Shown here one piece after another: positions 46,301 to 55,060 of a DNA stretch of 64,000 nucleotides. The notes beneath the pieces are model-generated. The model was not told where the DNA came from, did no database searches, and was given only the letters and a program-made list of their open reading frames with translations. The translations under genes were made by a program, and so were the position numbers. Source of the stretch: Streptomyces sp. GESEQ-35 (GTDB lineage: Bacteria > Actinomycetota > Actinomycetes > Streptomycetales > Streptomycetaceae); NCBI RefSeq assembly GCF_017948485.1, contig NZ_JAFFSX010000006.1, forward strand, positions 186,001 through 250,000, written 5' to 3'. Each line of letters opens with the position of its first letter. Within the stretch, counting starts at the first letter, position 1.

Positions 46301-46888
46301 AACCTGCTGGAAGCGGCGGTCGTCTACGGCTACTTCCCCTGCGTGTCCAAGGACGACGACCTGATCCTCCTGGACGACGCGGGCAACGAACGCACCCGCT
46401 TCACCTTCCCCCGCCAGCGCCGCGGCCGCCGGCTGTGCCTCGCCGACTTCTTCCGCCCGGAGGAGGCGGGGCAGACGGACGTGGTCGGCCTCCAGGTCGT
46501 CACCGTCGGCTCGCGCATCGGCGAGGAGACCGCGAAGCTCTTCGCGTCCGACTCCTACCGCGACTACCTCGAACTGCACGGCCTGTCCGTCCAGTTGGCC
46601 GAGGCGCTCGCCGAGTACTGGCACGCGCGCGTGCGGTCCGAGCTGGGCTTCGCCGGTGAGGACCCGGCCGGGATCGAGGACATGTTCGCCCTGAAGTACC
46701 GGGGCGCCCGCTTCTCCCTCGGCTACGGCGCCTGCCCCAACCTGGAGGACCGCGCCAAGATCGCCGAGCTGCTCGAGCCGGAGCGCATCGGCGTCCAGCT
46801 CTCCGAGGAGTTCCAGCTGCACCCGGAGCAGTCCACGGACGCTGTCGTGATCCACCACCCGGAGGCGAAGTACTTCAACGCCCGGTGA
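43373..46888 (+). CDS. metH: Cobalamin-dependent methionine synthase
   Basis: 1,171 residues from ATG 43373, with GGGAG eight bases upstream. Domain order is complete. The homocysteine-binding barrel (about 15-330) has zinc cysteines in GLNCSTGP and IGGCCGTT. The methyltetrahydrofolate domain (about 355-620) includes ERTNANGSKKFREA. The cobalamin cap and Rossmann domain contain GDVHDIGKNLVDIIL with the cobalt-ligand His, and SGLLVKSTVIM. The AdoMet reactivation domain ends in FSLGYGACPNLEDR. It makes methionine from homocysteine and 5-methyl-THF. The 357-bp gap to divergent gylR holds the structured element described above. Neighbours downstream (HAD phosphatase) are not known to be linked. 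Confidence 0.97.
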   Translation: MASSPLTPSADSRTRVSALREALATRVVVADGAMGTMLQAQDPTLEDFENLEGCNEILNLTRPDIVRSVHDAYFAVGVDCVETNTFGANHTAAAEYEIADRVHELSEAGARIARETADEYAARDGRPRWVLGSVGPGTKLPTLGHVDYATIRDGYQANAEGLLAGGADALIVETTQDLLQTKASVLGARRAMEATGVDVPLVVSMAFETTGTMLLGSEIGAALTALEPLGIDMIGLNCSTGPAEMSEHLRYLTRHSRIPLLCMPNAGLPILTKDGAHFPLDAEGLADAQENFVRDYGLSLIGGCCGTTPEHLRQVVERVRDLTPTERNPRPEPGAASLYQTVPFRQDTSYLAIGERTNANGSKKFREAMLDARWDDCVEMARDQIREGAHMLDLCVDYVGRNGVADMEELAGRFATASTLPIVLDSTEVDVIQAGLEKLGGRAVINSVNYEDGDGPESRFAKVTKLAQEHGAALIALTIDEEGQARTPEHKVQIAERLIDDLTGNWGIHESDILIDTLTFTICTGQEESRGDGVATIEAIRELKRRHPDVQTTLGLSNISFGLNPAARILLNSVFLDECVKAGLDSAIVHASKILPIARFSEEEVTTALDLVYDRRAEGYDPLQKLMALFEGATTKSLKAGRAEELAALPLEERLKRRIIDGEKNGLEADLAAALETRPALDIVNETLLDGMKVVGELFGSGQMQLPFVLQSAEVMKTAVAYLEPHMEKSDTEGKGTIVLATVRGDVHDIGKNLVDIILSNNGYNVVNLGIKQPVSAILDAAEEHRADVIGMSGLLVKSTVIMKENLEELNQRGMAVDYPVILGGAALTRAYVEQDLHEIYQGEVRYARDAFEGLRLMDALIGVKRGVPGATLPELKQRRVRAVTVVEAEERPEEGHVRSDVSTDNPVPAPPFWGTRVIKGIQLKEYASWLDEGALFKGQWGLKEARTGDGPTYQELVETEGRPRLRGLLDKLQTENLLEAAVVYGYFPCVSKDDDLILLDDAGNERTRFTFPRQRRGRRLCLADFFRPEEAGQTDVVGLQVVTVGSRIGEETAKLFASDSYRDYLELHGLSVQLAEALAEYWHARVRSELGFAGEDPAGIEDMFALKYRGARFSLGYGACPNLEDRAKIAELLEPERIGVQLSEEFQLHPEQSTDAVVIHHPEAKYFNAR

Positions 46889-46984
46889 CGAAGCGACGCC
46901 GTACCCGCTGACCTGCGGGTCCAGGCGCCGTCGAGGACGACCGGGCACGCTGATCGAAGAAGACGTACACTGGTCGGTCCACCG

Positions 46985-47015
46985 CAGGCCGGTTCCCTTT
47001 CCGGGAACCGGCCTG
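46985..47015 (+). terminator. Hairpin between metH and the HAD gene
   Basis: A perfect 13-bp stem (46985-46997 with 47003-47015), loop TTTCC. It either ends metH transcription or folds in the leader of the HAD gene, whose ribosome site AAGGAGG starts 12 bases later. Confidence 0.6.
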
Positions 47016-47041
47016 ATCGTCCCTCAAGGAGGTGCGCCCGG

Positions 47042-47743
47042 ATGACCAGCACGGTCCCCGCGCTCGGAACCCGAACGGCCGAAGGGTCGGCACTACAGGC
47101 CGTGCTGCTCGACATGGACGGAACCCTGGTGGACACCGAGGGCTTCTGGTGGGACGTCGAGGTCGAGATCTTCGCCGGTCTCGGCCACACCCTCGACGAC
47201 TCCTGGCGCCATGTCGTGGTCGGCGGCCCGATGAGCCGCAGTGCCGGCTTCCTGATCGAGGCCACCGGCGCCGGCATCGCCCTCGCCGAGCTCACCGTCC
47301 TGCTCAACCAGGGCTTCGAGGACCGTATCGACCGCGCTCTGCCGCTGATGCCGGGCGCCGCCCGGCTGCTGGCCGAGCTGTCGGCGTACGGGATCCCCAC
47401 GGCCCTGGTCTCCGCCTCGCACCGGCGCATCATCGACCGTGTGCTCACCTCGCTCGGCGCCCACCACTTCGCCCTGACGGTCGCCGGGGACGAGGTGCGG
47501 CGCACCAAGCCGCACCCGGACCCGTACTTGTTCGCGGCCGCCGGGCTCGGCGTGGATCCGGCCAGATGCGCGGTCATCGAGGACACCGCGACGGGTGTGG
47601 CGGCGGCCGAGGCCGCCGGCTGCCAGGTGGTGGCCGTGCCCTCGGTGGCGCCCATCGCCCCCGCAGACCGGCGCACCGTCGTGGCCTCGCTGGAAGAGGT
47701 CGACCTGGCATTTCTGCACGGGCTGATGACGGAAATGCGCTAG
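47042..47743 (+). CDS. HAD-superfamily phosphatase (beta-phosphoglucomutase-like subclass)
   Basis: 233 residues from ATG 47042, with AAGGAGG 11 bases upstream. HAD motifs are in order: motif I LLDMDGTLVDTEG (nucleophile Asp near residue 25), motif II SAS in PTALVSASHRR, motif III Lys in RRTKPHPDPYLFAA, and motif IV VIEDTATGVAAAEAAG. A helical cap sits between motifs I and II, as in subfamily IA. It is a soluble phosphatase or mutase for a small phosphorylated metabolite; the substrate is not evident. A hairpin separates it from metH. Confidence 0.9.
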   Translation: MTSTVPALGTRTAEGSALQAVLLDMDGTLVDTEGFWWDVEVEIFAGLGHTLDDSWRHVVVGGPMSRSAGFLIEATGAGIALAELTVLLNQGFEDRIDRALPLMPGAARLLAELSAYGIPTALVSASHRRIIDRVLTSLGAHHFALTVAGDEVRRTKPHPDPYLFAAAGLGVDPARCAVIEDTATGVAAAEAAGCQVVAVPSVAPIAPADRRTVVASLEEVDLAFLHGLMTEMR

Positions 47744-48165
47744 GCGTTCACCCAGCGTGCGGCATCGATAGCGCGGGAATTCCATGCCGGCACCTGCAAT
47801 GGAATTCACCCCGCGCCGGATGGCTGAATTCCGGCGCTCGCACAGACCGTTGAGAATGTGACGTTCCCCACCTCGCGAGGGGTCGACAGGGGGTCCGGCC
47901 TGTGCCGCACGCCCCCAATTCCGGGGCCGGGGCGGGACCTTGTGTCCCGATTGGTGGGATGCTGCACTAATCCTTCCACCGTCGGGTTTTCAGTGTGTCC
48001 ACATCTGGTTTCGCTGCGTGATGGGGCTTCAACTCCGGGTGCCGCCAACCCTCGTGCAGGTGCGGACTAATCTCATTGCGAGAACATCGCAGTTACCCCC
48101 GTGACCCGCCGCGACACCCCTGCATGCCGGGTACACGGACTCGACAGCTCTGGAGAAACTCGAGC
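47744..48165. promoter_or_regulatory. Intergenic region before the tandem binding lipoproteins
   Basis: 422 bp with no gene. A perfect 9-bp inverted repeat, GAATTCCAT and ATGGAATTC (47777-47785, 47799-47807), lies 33 bp after the HAD stop, followed by another GAATTCC. The section 47940-48060 is richer in T and likely holds the promoter of the next gene; no clear -10/-35 pair was identified. Confidence 0.5.
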
Positions 48166-49773
48166 ATGAACCGCAAGACTTTGGTGCTGCCGGCGGTTAT
48201 CGGCCTGCTCGCACCGGTGCTCGCAGCCTGCGGTGGGTCCGGCAGCGGCGGTGACGGCGGTGACGCGATCGTCGTCGGCACCACGGACCGGTTCAGCGCC
48301 TCGACGGACGCCCCCGCGCCCCTCGACCCGGCGTACGCCTATGACGTCGGCACCTGGAACGTCCTGCGCCAGACCGTGCAGACCCTGCTGATCCAGCCCC
48401 GTGGCGAGGGCGAGCCGGTGCCCGAGGCCGCCGAGAAGTGCGGCTTCACCGACACCGGCAACGAGCGCTACGTCTGCACCCTGCGCGAGGGCCTGAAGTT
48501 CGCCAACGGTGACCCGATCACGGCCGCCGACGTGAAGTACTCCATCGACCGCGCCCTGGCGATCAAGGCCGACAGCGGTGTGTTCGCGCTGCTGTCCACC
48601 ATCGACACCGTCGAGACACAGGGCGACCGCGAGGTGATCTTCCACCTCAAGGCCGCCGACGCCACCTTCCCGTTCAAGCTGTCGACCCCGGTCGCCGGCA
48701 TCGTCAACCCCGACGACTACGAGAAGAACAAGCTGCGCGACGGCTTCGCGGTCGACGCCTCCGGCCCGTACACCCTCGATGCCGAGGTGAAGAACGACGA
48801 GCTGGTCAAGGCCGTGTTCACCAAGAACCCCAATTACAAGGGGACGTTGAAGGTGAACAACGACAAGGCGGAGCTGCGCTCCTTCAGTGACGCCACCGAG
48901 ATGGGCAAGGCGCTCGACAACGGTGACATCGACCTGATGACGCGCACCATGTCGCCGAAGCAGATCGAGAAGCTCTCCAACGCCGCAGCGGGCTCCGACG
49001 AGGACCTGGTCGAGATGCCCGGCCTGGAAATCCGCTATCTCGGCTTCAACACCGACGCCCCGACGGTGAAGACCAAGGCCGTACGCCAGGCGATGGCCCA
49101 GGTCATCGACCGTGCCGCGCTGGTCTCCCAGGTGTACGGCGACCAGGCGGAGCCCCTGTACTCGCTGGTCCCGGCCAGCATCACCGGGCACTCCAACTCG
49201 TTCTTCAACAAGTACGGCGACCCGAGTGTGGCCAAGGCCAAGACCATGCTGGACCAGGCCAACATCACCACCCCGGTGAAGCTGACCCTCCACTACACGA
49301 CCGACCACTACGGCTCGGCCACCAAGGAGGAGTTCGAGCTGCTCAAGAAGCAGCTGAACAACAGCGGCCTGTTCGACGTCCAGATCGAAGGCACCCTCTG
49401 GGAGACCTTCCGGCCCGCCGAGCAGAAGGGCGAGTACGACGTCTACGGCATGGGCTGGTTCCCGGACTTCCCGGACGCCGACAACTACCTCGCGCCGTTC
49501 CTCGACAAGGACAACACCATCGGCTCGCCGTACGTCAACAACGAGATCCGCGGCTCGCTGATCCCGGAGTCGCGCCGCGAGGCCGACCGGATCTCCGCCG
49601 TCAAGAGCCTGACGGAGATCCAGACCATCGTCGCCGACGACGTACCCGTGCTGCCGCTGTGGCAGGGCAAGCAGTACGTCGCCGCCCGCGACGACGTCAC
49701 CGGCACCGCCTACGTCCTCAACTCCTCCGCCACGCTTCAGCTGTGGGAACTCGGCCGTGGAGTGAGAGGCTGA
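48166..49773 (+). CDS. ABC-transporter substrate-binding lipoprotein, family 5 (peptide)
   Basis: 535 residues from ATG 48166. The lipoprotein signal ends in the lipobox VLAAC followed by GGSGSGGDGGD, so the protein is tethered to the outer face of the membrane. The body matches SBP_bac_5 oligopeptide-binding proteins: LREGLKFANGDPITAADVKYS near residue 115 and the KAVRQAMAQVIDRAAL helix near 305. No permease or ATPase gene is next to it. A closely related lipoprotein gene follows 67 bp downstream. It may feed a transporter encoded elsewhere or act as a receptor for peptides. Confidence 0.9.
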   Translation: MNRKTLVLPAVIGLLAPVLAACGGSGSGGDGGDAIVVGTTDRFSASTDAPAPLDPAYAYDVGTWNVLRQTVQTLLIQPRGEGEPVPEAAEKCGFTDTGNERYVCTLREGLKFANGDPITAADVKYSIDRALAIKADSGVFALLSTIDTVETQGDREVIFHLKAADATFPFKLSTPVAGIVNPDDYEKNKLRDGFAVDASGPYTLDAEVKNDELVKAVFTKNPNYKGTLKVNNDKAELRSFSDATEMGKALDNGDIDLMTRTMSPKQIEKLSNAAAGSDEDLVEMPGLEIRYLGFNTDAPTVKTKAVRQAMAQVIDRAALVSQVYGDQAEPLYSLVPASITGHSNSFFNKYGDPSVAKAKTMLDQANITTPVKLTLHYTTDHYGSATKEEFELLKKQLNNSGLFDVQIEGTLWETFRPAEQKGEYDVYGMGWFPDFPDADNYLAPFLDKDNTIGSPYVNNEIRGSLIPESRREADRISAVKSLTEIQTIVADDVPVLPLWQGKQYVAARDDVTGTAYVLNSSATLQLWELGRGVRG

Positions 49774-49840
49774 CCTCACCCGTGCCAGGGGCCTCGGACG
49801 ACGGCCCCGCATTCCGGAACCGACGACAAGGCACCTGCAA

Positions 49841-51421
49841 GTGAATATGCGTAACCAGTGGCCGGTCCTGCCGATCGTGGCGGGACTGGCCTCCGGACTG
49901 CTGACCGGCTGTGGAACAGAAAGCGGAGGCTCGGGGAGCGACGGCTCCTCCGTGGTCATGGGGATGTCCGACGACGTCCTGGCCACCGACCCCGCCTCCG
50001 GCTACGACCCCGGCTCCTGGCTGCTGTTCAACAACGTCTTCCAGTCGCTGCTCAGCTTCCCCAAGGGAGCCACCGAACCGCAGCCGGAGGCCGCCGAGGA
50101 ATGCGCCTTCACGGACACCTCGACCCAGGTCTACCAGTGCACGCTGAAGGACGGCCTCAAGTTCAGCAACGGTGACGCGCTCACCTCGGAGGACGTGAAG
50201 TTCTCCTTCGACCGCATGCTGAAGATCAACGACGAAGCCGGCCCCGCGATCATGTTCCCCATGCTCGACCGGGTCGAGACGCCGGACGAGAAGACGGTCG
50301 TCTTCCGCCTCAACACCGCGGACGCCACCTTCCCCAGCAAGATCGCCTCCGGCGCCGGCTCCATCGTCGACCACCGGTCCTACGACGCGGGCGGCCTGCG
50401 CGAGGACGGCGAGGCGGTCGGCTCCGGCCCGTACAAGCTCGACTCCTTCAGCGACGACGAGGCCGTCTTCTCGGTCAACGAGCACTACAAGGGCACCGCC
50501 GAGGTGCAGAACACCGGCGTCGTCCTCAAGTCCTTCCACGGCGATCAGGCCGCGCTCAAGACGGCCCTGCTCGACAAGAAGGTCGACATCGCCTACCGAG
50601 GCCTCGCCGCGAGCGACATCTCCGACATCGAGAAGGCCGACCCCGACTCCGGCGTCGAGGTCGTCGAGGGCAGCAGCGCCGAGGTCCAGCACCTGGTCTT
50701 CAACATGGACGACCCGGTCGCCGGGAAGCTGAGCGTCCGCAAGGCCATCGCCTACCTGCTCGACCGCGACGCCCTCATGAACGACGTCTACCAGGGCACC
50801 GCGACCCCGCTCTACTCGATCATCCCGGCCGGTATCGCCGGCCACAACACGGCCTACTTCGACACCTACGGCGCCAAGCCCTCCAAGGCCAAGGCCGCCG
50901 CAGCCCTGAGCACCGACGGCATCACCGACAAGGTCAAGCTCACCCTCTGGTCCACCCCCTCCCGCTACGGCCCCGCCACCGACGACGAGCTCAAGGCCAT
51001 CGCCGGCCAGCTCAACGCCAGCGGCCTGTTCGAAGCCGACGTCCAGTCCGTGGCGTACGACCAGTACGAGCAGGACATCGCCGACGGCAAGTACGGCGTG
51101 TACGTGAAGGGCTGGGTGCCGGACTACCCGGACGCCGACAACTTCACCGCCCCCTTCTTCGGCGAGGGCAACGTCCTCAGCAACAACTACACCAACAGCA
51201 CGATCACCGGCACGCTCATCCCGCGCACCGCGTCCCAGAGCGACCGTGCCGCGACGGACGCGAACTTCGGCGAACTCCAGGACATCGTCGCCGACGAACT
51301 CCCCATCCTGCCGATCTGGCAGGCCAAGCAGTACGCGGTCACCCGCGACAACATCTACGGCCTCGAGTACTGCCTCGACGCCTCGACGGTGTTCCGGTTC
51401 TGGGAACTCACCAAGGACTGA
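49841..51421 (+). CDS. Second tandem substrate-binding lipoprotein, family 5
   Basis: 526 residues from GTG 49841; ATG 49847 is an alternative start two codons in, and neither has a strong ribosome site. A short signal ends in the lipobox LLTGC followed by GTESGGSGSDG. The sequence is a paralogue of the preceding protein: the same LKDGLKFSNGDALTSEDVKFS block, the same SVRKAIAYLLDRDAL helix, and the shared GWVPDYPDADNFTAPFF motif. It arose by tandem duplication and has diverged considerably. A strong terminator follows, closing a two-gene unit with no transporter core. Confidence 0.88.
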   Translation: MNMRNQWPVLPIVAGLASGLLTGCGTESGGSGSDGSSVVMGMSDDVLATDPASGYDPGSWLLFNNVFQSLLSFPKGATEPQPEAAEECAFTDTSTQVYQCTLKDGLKFSNGDALTSEDVKFSFDRMLKINDEAGPAIMFPMLDRVETPDEKTVVFRLNTADATFPSKIASGAGSIVDHRSYDAGGLREDGEAVGSGPYKLDSFSDDEAVFSVNEHYKGTAEVQNTGVVLKSFHGDQAALKTALLDKKVDIAYRGLAASDISDIEKADPDSGVEVVEGSSAEVQHLVFNMDDPVAGKLSVRKAIAYLLDRDALMNDVYQGTATPLYSIIPAGIAGHNTAYFDTYGAKPSKAKAAAALSTDGITDKVKLTLWSTPSRYGPATDDELKAIAGQLNASGLFEADVQSVAYDQYEQDIADGKYGVYVKGWVPDYPDADNFTAPFFGEGNVLSNNYTNSTITGTLIPRTASQSDRAATDANFGELQDIVADELPILPIWQAKQYAVTRDNIYGLEYCLDASTVFRFWELTKD

Positions 51422-51436
51422 CGGACGACCGTACCC

Positions 51437-51478
51437 ACGCCGAGGGCGCCCCTTCGCAGGAAGGGGCGCCCTCGGCGT
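51437..51478. terminator. Bidirectional terminator after the binding proteins
   Basis: A perfect 18-bp stem (51437-51454 with 51461-51478), loop CGCAGG, between convergent genes. Confidence 0.9.
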
Positions 51479-51492
51479 CGTAGGACTCCCGG

Positions 51493-52164
51493 TTACTGCG
51501 CTCCCGGGCGCACCAGTCCGCTCTCGTACGCGTACACCGCGGCCTGCACGCGGTCGCGCAGCCCCAGCTTGGTGAGGACGTGCCCCACATGCGTCTTCAC
51601 CGTGGTCTCGCTGACGAACAGATCGGCCGCGATCTCCGCGTTCGACAGCCCGCGCGCCACCAGCTTCAGCACCTCCACCTCACGCTCGGTGAGAGTGTGC
51701 AGCGTGTCCGGAACGGGCTCGTCGCCCGAGGGCAGATGCGTGGCGTACTTGTCGAGCAGCCGACGCGTGATGCTCGGCGCGAGCATCGCCTCGCCCGCCG
51801 CGACCACCCGGATCGCCTGCACCAGTTCATTGGCCGGGGCATCCTTCAGCAGGAACCCGCTGGCCCCCGCCTTCAGCGCCTCCACCACATACTCGTCGAG
51901 GTCGAAGGTCGTCAGCACCAGCACCTTCGCCGGTCCGTCCCGCCCCGGCCCGGTGATCTGCCGGGTCGCCTCGACACCGTCCATCCGCGGCATACGGATG
52001 TCCATCAGAACCACATCGGGCTGAAGGGCCCGCACCTGATCGAGAGCCTGGAGGCCGTCTCCGGCCTCGCCGACGACCGCGATGTCCTGCTCGGCCTCCA
52101 GAATCATCCGGAAGCCGGTACGCAGCAGCGGCTGGTCATCGACCAGTAGGACGCGGATGGCCAC
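51493..52164 (-). CDS. NarL/LuxR-family response regulator (orphan)
   Basis: 223 residues from GTG 52164, with AAGGAG eight bases upstream. The receiver domain (1-120) has the acidic pair in LLVDDQ, the phosphoacceptor Asp55 in VVLMDIRMPRMDG, Thr in VLTTFD and Lys in FLLKDA. The output helix-turn-helix (about 155-215) reads LTEREVEVLKLVARGLSNAEI then VSETTVKTHV. It is a DNA-binding regulator normally paired with a histidine kinase, but no kinase gene is adjacent. It lies 14 bp after a RecB-like nuclease gene on the same strand, so the two may be co-transcribed. Confidence 0.93.
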   Translation of the reverse strand: MAIRVLLVDDQPLLRTGFRMILEAEQDIAVVGEAGDGLQALDQVRALQPDVVLMDIRMPRMDGVEATRQITGPGRDGPAKVLVLTTFDLDEYVVEALKAGASGFLLKDAPANELVQAIRVVAAGEAMLAPSITRRLLDKYATHLPSGDEPVPDTLHTLTEREVEVLKLVARGLSNAEIAADLFVSETTVKTHVGHVLTKLGLRDRVQAAVYAYESGLVRPGAQ

Positions 52165-52178
52165 GTAAGTCTCCTTCG

Positions 52179-53138
52179 CTAGTCCGGCCCCATTCTGCCC
52201 TGCTCGGTGCCGCCCGACTCGGCCGCCCTGACCGGCAGCGGATAGGGCGGGGGAGTGCCGCCGAATTCCGGGCATACCGCCTGGTGGTCGCACCAGCCGC
52301 ACAGCTTCGTGGGCCGCGGCCGCCAGTCACCCGTCTCCGTGGCCAGCCGGATCGCCTCCCACAGCGCCAGCAGCTTGCGCTCGACCCGCTCCAGGTCGGC
52401 CAGAACCGGGTCGTACGTCAGCACATCACCGCTGCCCAGATAGACGAGCTGTAGCCGCCGCGGCACGACCTTCTTCAGCCGCCACACCACCAGCGCGTAG
52501 AACTTCATCTGGAACAGCGCACCCTCGGCGTACTCCGGCCGCGGCGCCTTGCCCGTCTTGTAGTCGACGATCCGCACCTCACCCGTCGGCGCCACGTCCA
52601 CCCGGTCGATGATGCCGCGCAGCCTCAGCCCCGACTCCAGCTCCGCCTCGACGAACAGCTCCCGCTCGGCCGGCTCCAGCCGCGTCGGATCCTCCAGCGT
52701 GAACCAGCGCTCCACCAGCCGCTCCGCCTCACCCAGCCAGCGCGCCAGCCGCTCGCCCTCCGGATCGTCCGCGAACAGCTCCACGACCTCCGGCCGGCTC
52801 TCCCTCAGCCGGTCCCACTGCCCCGGCACCAGCGACCTGGCACGCGGCGCCGTGCGCTCCACGGCCGGGGCGTCGAAGAGCCGCTCCAGCACCGCATGCA
52901 CCAAGGTGCCCCGAGTCGCCGCCTCACTCGGCTTCTCCGGCAGCCGGTCGATCACCCGAAACCGATACAGCAACGGGCACTGCATGAAATCACTGGCGCG
53001 CGAGGGGGAGAGGGAGGCCGGGCGCACCGCCTGCGCGAGGGGTGGGGAGGCAGGCGGTATGGTCGCGACCGCCGCCTCGGCCGCAGCCTTCATACCGTCG
53101 CTCTGGGCCTCTGCCGCGCCCTCGGTGCTCGTCTCCAT
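52179..53138 (-). CDS. RecB-like PD-(D/E)XK nuclease with probable Fe-S cluster
   Basis: 319 residues from ATG 53138 (GTG 53144 would add two). The nuclease core is GIIDRVDVAP then VRIVDYKTGKAP, giving the D-x(n)-(D)YK catalytic set near residues 185-205. Conserved Cys residues flank it: one early in FMQCPLLYRFR (near 52) and three late in LCGWCDHQAVCPEF. That spacing is typical of the 4Fe-4S staple in AddB/RecB-family nucleases. It is related to the nuclease domain of helicase-nucleases but has no helicase part. Its job may be DNA repair; it is probably co-transcribed with the response regulator. Confidence 0.88.
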   Translation of the reverse strand: METSTEGAAEAQSDGMKAAAEAAVATIPPASPPLAQAVRPASLSPSRASDFMQCPLLYRFRVIDRLPEKPSEAATRGTLVHAVLERLFDAPAVERTAPRARSLVPGQWDRLRESRPEVVELFADDPEGERLARWLGEAERLVERWFTLEDPTRLEPAERELFVEAELESGLRLRGIIDRVDVAPTGEVRIVDYKTGKAPRPEYAEGALFQMKFYALVVWRLKKVVPRRLQLVYLGSGDVLTYDPVLADLERVERKLLALWEAIRLATETGDWRPRPTKLCGWCDHQAVCPEFGGTPPPYPLPVRAAESGGTEQGRMGPD

Positions 53139-53312
53139 GACCACAGACCATACGACCCGCCACTGACAGTGACCCAGTCACGGTCGTGACGGCTGCGACG
53201 GCAGAGAAAACACAGGGGGTGCCGGGGCGGAACGCGTCACGACGGCCGCATACCATCGACCCGAGACCTTCCGCCCGGCAGGCGCGGGAGACGCTGCTAA
53301 CGAGGGGACACC

Positions 53313-55034
53313 GTGGACGAGAGCGGCGGGAGCGGGCAGCCGCGGTCCGGCAACGAGAAGCCGACCGAGCGCCGGCCAGGGCGTACGACCCCGGCCACGG
53401 ACCCCGCACGCCCCGACCCGTCCGACGAACGGGCCACGGAGGCACGGGAATCGGACGCCACGGACCCTTCGAACAACACCGCCGCCGACCACGACCACGG
53501 ATCCACACCCACCCCTCCCAGCGGCGACCACGACCGTCACACCGGAACCCCGCACACGGCTTCAAGCGGTGACCGAGAGGACGGCACCCCGCGTGCCGCT
53601 TCGCCCGGTGACCGGGAGGCCGGAGACCCGCGCCCCGCTCCGAGGGCTGACCGTGAGAGCGACGCCCCGCGCCCCGGTCCGGGCGGTGACCATGAGACCA
53701 GCACCCCGCCCACCGCTCCGGGCCATGACCGTCAGGCCGGAACCCCGCCCACCGCCCCCAGCGGCGACCGCCCGGCCGCAGGCCACACGCACACACCCGC
53801 AGACGCCGGCCAGGGCCACGTCGACCGCCCCCACGCCCACGCGCACTCCGGCGGCAAAACCCCTCAGCCCCCGCGCCCCCGCGACCCCAGGGGAGGCCTC
53901 CTCATGGGGCGGCCGTTCGGCGTGCCCGTGTACGTCGCGCCCAGCTGGTTCCTCGTCGCCGCCCTGATCACCTGGGTGTTCGGCGGCCAGCTCGACCGCG
54001 TACTGCCCGAACTCGGCGCCGCCCGCTACCTCGTCTCCCTCTTCTTCGCCGTCGCCTTCTACGCCTCCGTACTCGTCCACGAACTCGCCCACACCGTCGC
54101 CGCCCTCCGCTTCAAACTCCCGGTCCGCCGCATCCAGCTCCAGTTCTTCGGCGGCGTCTCCGAGATCGAGAAGGAGGCCGAGACACCCGGCCGCGAGTTC
54201 GTCCTCGCCTTCGTCGGCCCGCTGCTCTCCCTCGTCCTCGCCGGCCTCTTCTACCTCGCCCTGCTGCCCGTGGAACCCGGCACCGTCCCCGGCGTCCTGC
54301 TGGCCGGCCTGATGATCTCCAACCTCATCGTCGCCGCCTTCAACCTGCTCCCCGGCCTGCCCCTCGACGGCGGCCGCATGCTCCGCGCCGTCATCTGGAA
54401 GATCACCGGCAGGCCCATGAGCGGCACCATCGCCGCCGCCTGGGTCGGCCGCGCCCTCGCCGTCTCCGTCCTGATCGGCCTGCCCCTGCTCACCCAGTCC
54501 GGCGCGCTCGGCCGCGACGCCGTGGACAACGTCGGCATGGACACCGTCATGGACGCCCTCCTCGCCGCGATCCTCGCCGCGATCATCTGGACCGGCGCCG
54601 GCAACAGCCTCCGCATGGCCCGCCTGCGCGAACACCTCCCTGAACTCCGCGCCCGCAACCTCACCCGCCGCGCGGTCCCCGTCGAGACCAACACCCCCCT
54701 CTCTGAGGCCCTGCGCCGCGCCAACGAGGCCGGAGCCCGCGCCCTGGTCATCGTCGACCCCGACGGTGAACCCCTCTCCCTCGTCCGCGAGGCCGCCATC
54801 GTCGGCGTACCCGAACACCGCCGCCCCTGGGTCGCCGTCAGCGGCCTCGCCCAGGACCTCACCGACGGCATGCGCGTCTCCGCCGAGCTGTCCGGCGAGG
54901 ACCTCCTGGACGCCCTGCGCGCCACCCCCGCCACCGAGTACCTGGTGATCGAGGACACCGGCGAGATCTACGGCGTCCTGTCCGCCGCCGACGTGGAACG
55001 CGCGTTCGTGAAGGCCATGGCCCGCCCCTCCTAG
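53313..55034 (+). CDS. Site-2 protease (M50) with CBS domains and a long disordered N-terminus
   Basis: 573 residues, GTG 53313 with GAGGGG eight bases upstream. The first 195 residues are Pro/Asp/Arg/Thr-rich and disordered, with imperfect repeats of a GD(R/H) unit. The membrane core has the zinc motif LVHELAHTVAAL (HExxH near 255) and the third ligand in NLLPGLPLDGGRML near 345, with about six helices. The C-terminal 115 residues are a pair of CBS modules (VPVETNTPLSEALRRANEAG and later IYGVLSAADVERAF). It should cut transmembrane substrates such as anti-sigma factors; the CBS part may sense nucleotides. The long N-terminus is unusual for the family. Confidence 0.9.
   Translation: MDESGGSGQPRSGNEKPTERRPGRTTPATDPARPDPSDERATEARESDATDPSNNTAADHDHGSTPTPPSGDHDRHTGTPHTASSGDREDGTPRAASPGDREAGDPRPAPRADRESDAPRPGPGGDHETSTPPTAPGHDRQAGTPPTAPSGDRPAAGHTHTPADAGQGHVDRPHAHAHSGGKTPQPPRPRDPRGGLLMGRPFGVPVYVAPSWFLVAALITWVFGGQLDRVLPELGAARYLVSLFFAVAFYASVLVHELAHTVAALRFKLPVRRIQLQFFGGVSEIEKEAETPGREFVLAFVGPLLSLVLAGLFYLALLPVEPGTVPGVLLAGLMISNLIVAAFNLLPGLPLDGGRMLRAVIWKITGRPMSGTIAAAWVGRALAVSVLIGLPLLTQSGALGRDAVDNVGMDTVMDALLAAILAAIIWTGAGNSLRMARLREHLPELRARNLTRRAVPVETNTPLSEALRRANEAGARALVIVDPDGEPLSLVREAAIVGVPEHRRPWVAVSGLAQDLTDGMRVSAELSGEDLLDALRATPATEYLVIEDTGEIYGVLSAADVERAFVKAMARPS
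53521..53800 (+). repeat. Degenerate coding repeats in the protease N-terminus
   Basis: Imperfect units of about 14-16 residues built around GDR/GDH followed by GTP or APRP motifs, in the intracellular tail ahead of the membrane core. Confidence 0.6.
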
Positions 55035-55060
55035 TGGTCGGCGACCCCGATAAACGCCGG

